Origin: Acidobacteriota bacterium
Lineage (GTDB): Bacteria > Acidobacteriota > Terriglobia > UBA7540
NCBI GenBank assembly: GCA_021828245.1
Contig: JAKASC010000083.1
Coordinates: 1 to 9,303, forward strand
Length of the DNA: 9,303 bases
Direction of reading: 5' to 3'
Shown: piece after piece, positions 1 to 6,510 of the stretch
Numbering within the stretch: the first letter of the stretch is position 1
How the letters are laid out: every line of letters begins with the position of its first letter
Program-made: the position numbers and the translations under genes
Notes under the pieces: model-generated
What the model saw: the letters and a program-made list of their open reading frames with translations, nothing else
What the model was told of the DNA's origin: nothing
Database searches by the model: none

Positions 1-1531
1 CTTGGACCCTTTCGTTATGGTCGCCATAAGGATAGGCAAAGGAAACCACCGGTTTACCCAACAGCCTGGCCAGATCCTCGCGGCTGCCGACAATCTCTTC
101 CTCAAGCCGCGCTTCATCCAGCGTCGTCAGGCGAGGATGCGTCCGTGTGTGGGCGCCAAATTCAATGCCTCTCTCCGCCCATTTCTGAATCTGCCAGTCC
201 CTCATCAGCTTGAAGGGGCCGTCCGTGATTTGCGGATTCCAGTTGATGCGTTCTCCTATGTACCCGGTGATCACAAACACGGTGGCGTTGAATCCGAACT
301 CCTGAACCACCGGCAAGGCGTACTCAACGATGTCCTCATAAGCGTCGTCGAAGGTTAGCAGTACAGGCTTTGGAGGCAGCGGCTTTGCCGTCTCTCGCCA
401 CTCGATCCATTGCGCAGCGGAGATTCCTGTGTACCCCCGACGAGCCAACCATCGCATCTGCCGCCGAAAAAGCTCGGGCGAGACCGTCAGTGCCTTCACG
501 GTTCCCGATGGGTACGGCCCGACATTGTGGTACATCAGAACGGGCAGACGCACGCCAAATTCCCTGCGAAGTGCAGCCAGCGAACCGGACTCCTCGGCGG
601 CTCCACGGAGCCTTACCTGCCCGAGCCCCTTGCCCATCATGTTCATTCCCAGCTCGCAAAGGAACGGAACGGCGCGGAGACGCTCGGCCACCCCCAGAGG
701 GAATCGGAGGAAAAGCTCAGGGTGAGCCGGCTGCTGCAAAGCCAGCTTGCGCAAGGATCGCTTCAGAAAGCTGCCATGCTCAAGGCGGGCCAGCGACGAG
801 AAGGGGCGATACTCGGGGTGCTTACGGCAAAGGGACACTTCACTTCTGCCCAGCCAAAAGGCATCGCTTCGCAACAGGTCTCGGGCTGACTTGCAGTAAA
901 TCTCGTAAACCGTGGCCTCTGGGAGAAACCGGAACTTGACCCCTTTTTTCCACAAGCGAAAGCCCATGTCGTAGTGGAAATAACCGGCGTGGGTCATGGC
1001 CTCATCAAAACCGCCGACCGCCATTAGGAGGTTCCGCGGGGTTGAGCAGTTCGCCTGGATAACTGCATTATGCGGCCATTTTGGCTCAGGGTCCTTCATC
1101 AATGCCGCACGACGTGTGTCCCAGTATCGGGCATTCCATCTTGCAGCTAATGTTCGGGAGCTTTCTGAGGAATTAAGGACGCTCCCAAAAGCCACGACCG
1201 CATCGCAACCCGCGTGGGCACGAACATGGTGCCCCAGCAGAGACGAGTCGCACAGGATATCGTCGTCCATGAGGAGGACAATTTCACCTTCCGCAGTGCG
1301 CCACCCTGTGTTGAGGGCCGCCGCTTGGCCAAGGTGGGGTTGCTCGATGACCTTCAGGGCGCAGGGTGGCCTCAAACTCCTGAGCCAATTCGCCACTCCG
1401 TCGGTCGAGCCATCCAGCACCACAATCACTTCGTACTGATTGCTCGGGAAATCCTGACCCAAAACCGTCGGCAGCGTCCGCGCCAGCAGGTCGCGGCGGT
1501 TGAACGTTGGAATGATAACGGAAACTTTCAT
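1..1531 (-). CDS. Bifunctional GT2 glycosyltransferase / NodB-type polysaccharide deacetylase fusion (partial, C-terminus outside window)
   Basis: One uninterrupted frame runs from ATG at 1531 to the window edge (510 residues seen). Residues 1 to about 220 are a GT-A family 2 glycosyltransferase: opening MKVSVIIPTFNRRD, VVLDGSTDG near 37-45, metal-binding DDD at 89-91, GGFDE at 173-177 and an acceptor-side YDMGFRLWKKG at 187-197. Residues about 220-325 form a linker. From about 330 a NodB/CE4 deacetylase begins: LMYHNVG, TFDD with the paired Asp at 395-396, GAHTRTHP with metal-binding His461 and His465, and FAYPYG at 498-503. By family, the first half transfers a sugar from a nucleotide sugar and the second removes N- or O-acetyl groups from a glycan. 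The start overlaps the upstream stop as ATGA, so translation is probably coupled. No signal peptide is seen, so the deacetylase half may act in the cytoplasm or at the inner membrane face. The order of domains is certain; the substrates are unknown. Confidence 0.9.
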   Translation of the reverse strand, partial: MKVSVIIPTFNRRDLLARTLPTVLGQDFPSNQYEVIVVLDGSTDGVANWLRSLRPPCALKVIEQPHLGQAAALNTGWRTAEGEIVLLMDDDILCDSSLLGHHVRAHAGCDAVVAFGSVLNSSESSRTLAARWNARYWDTRRAALMKDPEPKWPHNAVIQANCSTPRNLLMAVGGFDEAMTHAGYFHYDMGFRLWKKGVKFRFLPEATVYEIYCKSARDLLRSDAFWLGRSEVSLCRKHPEYRPFSSLARLEHGSFLKRSLRKLALQQPAHPELFLRFPLGVAERLRAVPFLCELGMNMMGKGLGQVRLRGAAEESGSLAALRREFGVRLPVLMYHNVGPYPSGTVKALTVSPELFRRQMRWLARRGYTGISAAQWIEWRETAKPLPPKPVLLTFDDAYEDIVEYALPVVQEFGFNATVFVITGYIGERINWNPQITDGPFKLMRDWQIQKWAERGIEFGAHTRTHPRLTTLDEARLEEEIVGSREDLARLLGKPVVSFAYPYGDHNERVQ

Positions 1532-2769
1532 TCAAAATCTTTACGCGTTGGCCGAGTTTCAGACCCTTGCCGCGCTATCTGCCACCGCGAGCCCAGACGA
1601 TCAAGTCCGGGACGGATGTTACGGTAGAGAAAGGATGCGGACCGCGAAACCCAACTCTCGTGCCAAAACAGAAATCCTACGTTTTGGCGCGCCTTGTGTG
1701 CCCAGCGTTTCTTGTAGTCTTCGTCGCCACGCGTGAAGTCATACTCAGAGTAACCATTCCGGAAACCGTAATCAATCACCGCACCCAAAAGCAGGGTTCC
1801 TGGTGAGAGGGCACGGTATGCGGCATCAAAGGCCCGCCAATAGCACCATAGCTTTTTGCCGGCCTTGAACCCCAACTCGCCAGCGATCAACGAGCCCGAT
1901 TTTTCCAAAAGCGCCACGTAGAGCTGCCCGGACGGTCCGAGGCGATTGAACAACGACCTGAAAAATTCGGGGCTGCTATAGAGAGGAGGTAGCGCAAAGC
2001 GATTCCACCGCTTAGCGCCATCTAGTTCGCTAAGGCGCTCCATCAAGCCTCGTCCCTGCGGCAAGTGGTCAAGAACTTGAATCTCAGCACCCAGCTCCTT
2101 CAGCCGGCGGGACTGGGCTCGAAAAGTGTGGCGAGTCCGGCGGGAATGCTGCTGAAGCACACTTTCCCAGTCGCCCCCGATCTCGATATAGGGGCAGGCG
2201 TCTTCCGGATAGCTCATTCCATGGAGAGGGAGTTGATTGAGCGCATCCTTGAGGAGGGACGCGGTGGCAAAGGCAGGCGACAAGTCACGAAGTTCCATAA
2301 GGTCCCACAGCGCAGTTTCATGGCTCAGATGTCTCAGCAACAGCGAAACAGCTCTAGCCTCTCCGGGCGCAAGCAAAAAGTCCGGGTAGTCTGCCAGCGG
2401 GAATCCCAACAGCTCAACCTTGTCGATTCTCCCGCGCCGAGTCCGCCTTCTTACGAGTGGCGCGATGCCGACAACGCGGCCCGCGCGCCGAACGACTTGA
2501 ATGAAAAGCTGCCGCTCGGGGCTGCGGATGGCTCCAAAGTGCTCCCACCAAGTCCATGTCCAGTCGAAAGAGGTAAAAGCGTTGCCGGTGCCCGAGGCCG
2601 CGTGAAGGGAGTTCCATTCGGCTTGGATGGAAAGAAGTTCTGCCTCGCTGGAAATCGTCTGAAAAGAGTAATTGCCGTCGTCAAAGGTACGGGCAATGTT
2701 CGAGGCTGGGCCAGCCTCGGATCCAGCCGATGCACGGGACCGGCTCTGTTCGGTCAAAGGGTCGAACAA
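1528..2769 (-). CDS. GNAT/BioF2-like acyltransferase, CelD/BcsL family
   Basis: This 413-residue protein fits the BioF2-like acetyltransferase family (Acetyltransf_6, CelD/BcsL group; related in fold to FemAB), often found in exopolysaccharide and cellulose clusters, where it is thought to acylate sugars or peptides in the cytoplasm. Features seen: an N-terminal half with EWNSLHAASGTGNAFTSFDW and GIAPLVRRR, a central basic helix (HSRRTRHTFRAQSRRLKELG), and the conserved C-terminal core with LSPGTLLL near 321-328 and DFTRGDEDYKKRW at 344-356. The start is TTG at 2769: an in-frame TAG lies a few codons upstream, no ATG or GTG occurs in the first 40 codons, and a GGGG stretch sits 9 bases upstream as a ribosome site. 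A second TTG at 2757 is possible. It follows the flippase by 18 bp and overlaps the next gene by 4 bp. Family call firm, substrate unknown. Confidence 0.85.
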   Translation of the reverse strand: MFDPLTEQSRSRASAGSEAGPASNIARTFDDGNYSFQTISSEAELLSIQAEWNSLHAASGTGNAFTSFDWTWTWWEHFGAIRSPERQLFIQVVRRAGRVVGIAPLVRRRTRRGRIDKVELLGFPLADYPDFLLAPGEARAVSLLLRHLSHETALWDLMELRDLSPAFATASLLKDALNQLPLHGMSYPEDACPYIEIGGDWESVLQQHSRRTRHTFRAQSRRLKELGAEIQVLDHLPQGRGLMERLSELDGAKRWNRFALPPLYSSPEFFRSLFNRLGPSGQLYVALLEKSGSLIAGELGFKAGKKLWCYWRAFDAAYRALSPGTLLLGAVIDYGFRNGYSEYDFTRGDEDYKKRWAHKARQNVGFLFWHESWVSRSASFLYRNIRPGLDRLGSRWQIARQGSETRPTRKDFE

Positions 2770-2787
2770 GGTAAGCTACCCCGTATT

Positions 2788-4335
2788 TCAATTTCCTACG
2801 CCCCGGCCGAGCCAAGGGCCAAATGGCCGGCCGATAGCCTCGTAAAATACCGACAATTCCCGTTGTCTGATCTCGCCACAAGCGACCAGCATCACCAGGT
2901 AAACGAATGCGCTCGCAATAACTGCCGCTCCTGTCAGAGCATAGCTGGCGCCAGCCTCGTAGGCGAGCAACGCGGGAAAGGCGCCGACCAAGCCCGAGAG
3001 GTAGATCCTCGCAGTTGTCGCTGCGGGAAAACGCCCCGATACAGTTCGTCCTGCTCCAATCAGGAGCAGAACGGTCATCACCGCCTGCGTTACACATTTC
3101 GCTATAGCTGCCCCGACTGATCCAGCCTTGGGTATCAAGGCCAGATCTAGGACAATGTTCAAAAGCGCCATGGGCGTTTGACACTTTGCAATGAAGCCCT
3201 GCCTCTCCGTAGCGGATAGGACCGCTGCAGCAACCGCCGCCAGGGGAGCGAACGCAACTGCGACCAGCAACAACTGCAGGACAGGGGCAGCGGACAGATA
3301 CCGCGGGCCATAAAGCAGCCGGATCAGCGGCTTGGAAATAATGATGCCCACCATGAAAATCGGCACCATCAGGACCTGGGCATATTTCAGTGCGGACTCA
3401 TAAATCTTGCCTACGGCTTGAACGCCAGCGCGTCCCACTGCTTCCGATGACAGTGGGATTAAGGTGTTTAGCAGCGCCCCACCTGCATTCAAAGGCTTCT
3501 CTGAAAGCGCGTATGCGATCCCGAAAAGCGCGACTTCGCTCAGCGCGCAGTAGCGCTTCAAGAAGAATATCTCTGAACTGGACCAAACGACAGCATCCAA
3601 AAGGATGAGATATGTCTCGCTGAGCGCAAATCGGTGAACCCTGCGCAAAGTTTCCTGCAGTCGCGGACTTATTTCTAGACGGTCCGTGCTGCAGAGGAGC
3701 GGATAAACGGTCCGGAGAGTCACCCAGGTGTTTACCAATACGCAGCCGAGTGTCGCGGCCAGCATCCCTAGGACACCGCTTCTCAAGATCGCCGCGAGGG
3801 CAACCAGTCCCACCTCCGGTACAGCCCTTACAAATCCGATATAAGCCAGCTTGTCATACCGTTGCCACCCTGCGAGAACGCTAGCTAGCACTTGCCGACT
3901 TGTGTCGGGGATCAGTATAAGTGCGGCGATGCCGACCACGCCCAACGACGGACCTTTCACGAACATCCCGGCTATCCCGACCACAACAACTGCAACTGCA
4001 AGACTCGTGAGGAGCTGCAAGACAACAATGTGACGCACCACCGCAACCGCCCGTGCCTTGTCGCCCTGCGCAATAAACTCGGCCACGTATTTGGCTGTTG
4101 CAGGATTGAGTCCCCTAAGCGCTAAAACCCCAAGAATCCCAGCTAACCAGACGCCATAGCTAAATAAGCCCATTCTGGTGGGTCCCAATGCACGGGCAAC
4201 GATGACAGTTTTGCATATTCCAGCCAGAAACGGAGCTGCCATGCTCGCGCCGTTGAAAAAGGTGTTCCGCACCGCCTTGTGCGCAATTTCGTTACTCATC
4301 CTCGGCTCGTTGCGGGAAACTGTCGCGGGCTTCAT
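2788..4335 (-). CDS. Wzx-type polysaccharide flippase (MOP superfamily)
   Basis: A 515-residue, strongly hydrophobic protein with about 12-14 membrane segments, the usual size and layout of lipopolysaccharide/exopolysaccharide flippases. The N-terminus is typical: a first amphipathic segment (NTFFNGASMAAPFLAG), then VARALGPTRMGLFSYGVWLA, then LRGLNPATAKYVAEF. By family it flips undecaprenyl-linked sugar units from the cytoplasmic to the periplasmic face of the inner membrane. Two starts are possible: ATG at 4335, or ATG at 4299 (residue 13, MSNEIAHKAVRN). The second fits family length better, but neither has a strong Shine-Dalgarno site. It lies 76 bp after a glycosyltransferase and 18 bp before the acyltransferase, which supports a surface-glycan role. 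The specific substrate cannot be read from the sequence. Confidence 0.88.
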   Translation of the reverse strand: MKPATVSRNEPRMSNEIAHKAVRNTFFNGASMAAPFLAGICKTVIVARALGPTRMGLFSYGVWLAGILGVLALRGLNPATAKYVAEFIAQGDKARAVAVVRHIVVLQLLTSLAVAVVVVGIAGMFVKGPSLGVVGIAALILIPDTSRQVLASVLAGWQRYDKLAYIGFVRAVPEVGLVALAAILRSGVLGMLAATLGCVLVNTWVTLRTVYPLLCSTDRLEISPRLQETLRRVHRFALSETYLILLDAVVWSSSEIFFLKRYCALSEVALFGIAYALSEKPLNAGGALLNTLIPLSSEAVGRAGVQAVGKIYESALKYAQVLMVPIFMVGIIISKPLIRLLYGPRYLSAAPVLQLLLVAVAFAPLAAVAAAVLSATERQGFIAKCQTPMALLNIVLDLALIPKAGSVGAAIAKCVTQAVMTVLLLIGAGRTVSGRFPAATTARIYLSGLVGAFPALLAYEAGASYALTGAAVIASAFVYLVMLVACGEIRQRELSVFYEAIGRPFGPWLGRGVGN

Positions 4336-4388
4336 GTTGGTTTTGGCAATGCCGCGCTCCCCTGCTGGCGAGGGACCTCATGCTGACT

Positions 4389-4461
4389 TTTCCGGTCCGC
4401 GCGGAAGGGATTTAAGATACGTTCGTGAAAAAGGACCGAAAGTAGAGAAGTGGACCGGAAA
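4389..4461. repeat. 10-bp inverted repeat spanning the end of a glycosyltransferase gene
   Basis: TTTCCGGTCC at 4389-4398 and its exact complement GGACCGGAAA at 4452-4461 are separated by 53 bases. The arms flank the stop codon of the glycosyltransferase at 4412-4414. A perfect 10-bp palindrome, TCCGCGCGGA, lies at 4396-4405. No T-run follows on the minus strand, so this is not a standard terminator. A hairpin in the mRNA between the first two operon genes is possible. Confidence 0.45.
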
Positions 4462-5557
4462 CGGCCGCCAGCAAGAGTTGACTGCGGGCGAATCGCGCCG
4501 GCGGCTTAGACCCGTTGCCATGGCCGTTCATGTGTCCCAGCCTCTGGCGCACTCGCCGGAAAGCGCATTCCAGGGTTGCCTGACGGTAATCCGACTGCTC
4601 AAAAAACAGAAATGATGCATAGGCTGCCGAGCCGTACAAATCCTTTAAGTAGCGGCTCCGCAACTCTTTGGGAAGGGCGTGACAAGGGTGGTAAACAACC
4701 GCGTGCGGGCAGTAAATCACGCGGTAGCCGCGGCTGACCAACAAAAAGAAGGCGTAAGTCTCCTCATTGCCGAGCAGCGGTGCCGAGCGGCCTAAGCGCA
4801 CATCGAAACCCTTCAGCTCCTCGAGGGCCCGCCGCCGAAACGCCATATTCGCCCCAATGCCAATGCCCCCAAAATTCACCAACTCGAACCAATTCGGTGT
4901 CTGCTGGTCAATCCCCGCCGCGGCACATTCAGGTACCGTGAAGCGGGGGCTTAGCGGGTGATTGGGCTCGACAGGCGTGTCGTCGGGTCGGCAGACTCGA
5001 CCGGTGACAGCCATCACTTGGGGAGCGTCGAAGGGGCGTATTAACTGAGTGAGCCATCCGCGTTCCGGAACCGCATCATCGTCCAGGTAAGCAACGATTT
5101 CCCCGCGGCAGGCTTCCAGGCCGCGATTGCGCGCGCGGCTGAGACCGATTACTTTTTCCTCTACGTACCGCGCTCCCCACATGGCCGCTAGGCGCGGCGT
5201 CGTGCCATCACGTGAGGCGTTATCCACCACCACCACTTCATAAGCCCGGAAGTCTAGCCTCGCGACCGAGGACAGACATCGTTCAAGATGATGGGGCCGG
5301 TTTCGCGTGCAAATGACCACTGAGCAGTAGGGATGAGTCTCGTCGTACGCGCCAGGCTTTGGCACGAAGTTGACGGCTGACTCCATTCTTTGCTGCAGCC
5401 CGTTTCTGCCGCGATCAGGTTGTGGCCGACGAGTGCTCACTTCCCCCTCCGAAGTGCTTTCGCTCGCGCCGATCGTTGTAGCGCGGGGCTTGCTTACCTC
5501 AGCCTTCCTCAAAGCGCCCGTTCTTCTTTCATTCCCGCAACATCCACCGCCGCTCAT
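4412..5557 (-). CDS. Family 2 glycosyltransferase with N-terminal extension
   Basis: A 381-residue protein with a clear GT-A family 2 domain starting near residue 78: VVICTRNRP at 80-88, VVVDNASRDGT at 109-119, metal-binding DDD at 159-161, GIGANMAFRR at 233-242, and an acidic GNEETYAF at 263-270 in the place of the usual catalytic-base motif. It should transfer a sugar from a nucleotide donor to a glycan or lipid-linked acceptor at the cytoplasmic face. The first 57 residues are polar, rich in Arg, Ser and Gly, and carry no domain that I recognise. ATG at 5386 (residue 58, MESAVNF) is a plausible alternative start, closer to the usual GT2 length. Neither start has a strong ribosome site. It is the first gene of the minus-strand glycan operon, and the flippase follows after 76 bp. 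Confidence 0.88.
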   Translation of the reverse strand: MSGGGCCGNERRTGALRKAEVSKPRATTIGASESTSEGEVSTRRPQPDRGRNGLQQRMESAVNFVPKPGAYDETHPYCSVVICTRNRPHHLERCLSSVARLDFRAYEVVVVDNASRDGTTPRLAAMWGARYVEEKVIGLSRARNRGLEACRGEIVAYLDDDAVPERGWLTQLIRPFDAPQVMAVTGRVCRPDDTPVEPNHPLSPRFTVPECAAAGIDQQTPNWFELVNFGGIGIGANMAFRRRALEELKGFDVRLGRSAPLLGNEETYAFFLLVSRGYRVIYCPHAVVYHPCHALPKELRSRYLKDLYGSAAYASFLFFEQSDYRQATLECAFRRVRQRLGHMNGHGNGSKPPARFARSQLLLAAVSGPLLYFRSFFTNVS

Positions 5558-5594
5558 TCCGACCGCGATGCCAAAAACTCACGCCTTGGCTTGT

Positions 5595-5665
5595 CCCCTG
5601 GCGAATGCAGGGGGCGAGCCATTAAGAAAACCTAATTAAGAAACTCTAATCACTGACCGCCCCCT
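5595..5665 (-). promoter_or_regulatory. Possible leader with two mutually exclusive hairpins upstream of the glycan operon
   Basis: CCCCTG at 5595-5600 pairs exactly with CAGGGG at 5608-5613 around a 7-base loop. The overlapping segment AGGGGGCG at 5609-5616 also pairs exactly with CGCCCCCT at 5658-5665. The same G-tract cannot pair with both, so if the operon transcript begins upstream of 5665 its leader could switch between two folds 38 or more bases before the first start codon. No transcription start or known riboswitch motif is recognised, so a regulatory role is inference only. Confidence 0.3.
5621..5648. repeat. Imperfect 14-bp tandem repeat in operon upstream region
   Basis: ATTAAGAAAACCTA (5621-5634) is followed directly by ATTAAGAAACTCTA (5635-5648), with 12 of 14 bases equal. 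It is AT-rich in a GC-rich genome and lies 64-91 bases upstream of the glycosyltransferase start, between the arms of the longer possible hairpin. It could be a paired regulator site or part of a promoter. Confidence 0.55.
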
Positions 5666-5777
5666 AGCCAAGTAGCTGCACGGCTATTAGTCTGTTACTA
5701 AACAGGCTCCAGAGCCGGAATACTGTTTGGCAGTGGACGTATCGAGAGGTGTTTGACGTAGCCGGTGAGGGGACATC

Positions 5778-5844
5778 AAGACATTTAACAGGTCTTAACA
5801 CGCTCGGTTTTGTGGGCAGCCTTTTGATGTTAAAATCCAAAAGG
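5778..5844. repeat. Two short inverted repeats in divergent intergenic region
   Basis: AAGAC at 5778-5782 faces GTCTT at 5792-5796. CCTTTTG at 5820-5826 faces its exact complement CAAAAGG at 5838-5844 around an AT-rich centre. TTAACA also occurs twice, at 5785-5790 and 5795-5800. These look more like protein-binding sites or promoter surroundings than terminators, because no T-run follows. Function not established. Confidence 0.35.
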
Positions 5845-5983
5845 TTGCAACCAAAGGGGGCGGTGGGAAGGCTGAACGTTTTCCGCAAATCCCTACCGTC
5901 CGGCTGCGAATACCTTAAAGTCGCCAGGGGAGGTTGCCGCGGCTGCTGGGCGAGGAAGGACGCATCTGTGCAATTGAAGCCAC

Positions 5984-6322
5984 ATGGGTTGGCCGAAGAA
6001 GCTCATGATCGGCAACTCGCGCCGTGGCAGAGAACTTAAAGGAGATTTGTCGGAATTGGGATTCCACCCGCAATCCGGAGAACAGCGCGACGCGGAAGCG
6101 ACTCGGGCGAACGGCGAGCCGATCAGCCTGGAGCATCCCGAACCTGCCCTTTCTGTCCTTGAGGCAGACCAATTGGTGGTGGCCAAGCAGCGGACCCGCT
6201 TTGGCCGGCGAAAACTCTCGCGCTCCGAAAGAATTTTGTTGTGGGGCCTGCGAATCTATGTCGTCATCATGTTGGTCATCGTGCTGGTTTCTGTGCTGCG
6301 GGCCTTGCATGGCGCGCGTTAG
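5984..6322 (+). CDS. Small single-pass membrane protein of unknown function
   Basis: A 112-residue protein with a polar, charged N-terminal part (about 1-70), a basic stretch (RTRFGRRKLSRSER, 70-83), then one strong membrane segment at about 84-106 and a short tail ending HGAR. The basic cluster just before the membrane segment suggests that the N-terminal part faces the cytoplasm. The start is uncertain. ATG at 5984 has only a weak ribosome site. An AAAGGAG at 6038-6044 lies 11 bases before an in-frame TTG at 6056, which would give an 88-residue protein. I recognise no family. The charged linker plus clean helix argue for a real gene. It lies 188 bp upstream of the aldo/keto reductase on the same strand and may share its transcript. 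Confidence 0.6.
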   Translation: MGWPKKLMIGNSRRGRELKGDLSELGFHPQSGEQRDAEATRANGEPISLEHPEPALSVLEADQLVVAKQRTRFGRRKLSRSERILLWGLRIYVVIMLVIVLVSVLRALHGAR

Positions 6323-6510
6323 GATTGGCTGGCCGCGCCCGATTTGTTGATTTGCTTCTCGAAGCCGTGAAAAGCTGACGAGGGGAGCCATCGGTTGCCT
6401 CCCTTCGCAATCTAGGACAAGCCCAGCCGAAAACCACCGCCCGAATGCTTGCGGACCGGCCGCGCCGCGAGGGCGGAGCCCGATGAGCTGCGGCCTTCGC
6501 AGGGGACGCG

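Larger units (their letters stand above)
5558..5983. other. Divergent intergenic region between glycan operon and plus-strand genes
   Basis: These 426 bases separate the minus-strand glycan operon from the plus-strand membrane-protein gene. Open frames here lack recognisable domains, and I do not believe any of them. The stretch contains the tandem repeat and hairpins listed separately, and is locally AT-richer (5620-5650 and 5770-5850) than its surroundings, as expected for promoters. I could not pick a convincing -35/-10 pair for either direction. Confidence 0.6.

Noticed and set aside
370..939. Plus-strand ORF of 189 codons and overlapping smaller ones
   Set aside because: It is opposite the linker and deacetylase part of the GT2-NodB fusion, whose motifs are clear; the plus-strand translation is low-complexity and without a domain.
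2065..3120. Long plus-strand ORF of 351 codons
   Set aside because: It is antisense across two well-supported genes (acyltransferase and flippase), spans their junction, and its translation has no recognisable domain.
5664..6039. Short ORFs on both strands in the intergenic region
   Set aside because: No domain, no ribosome site of note, and base composition unlike neighbouring genes; better read as regulatory DNA.
6311..6339. GGCGCG / CGCGCC inverted repeat at the end of the small membrane-protein gene as a terminator
   Set aside because: The stem is only 6 bp with a 17-base loop, and what follows is mildly T-rich rather than a T-run.
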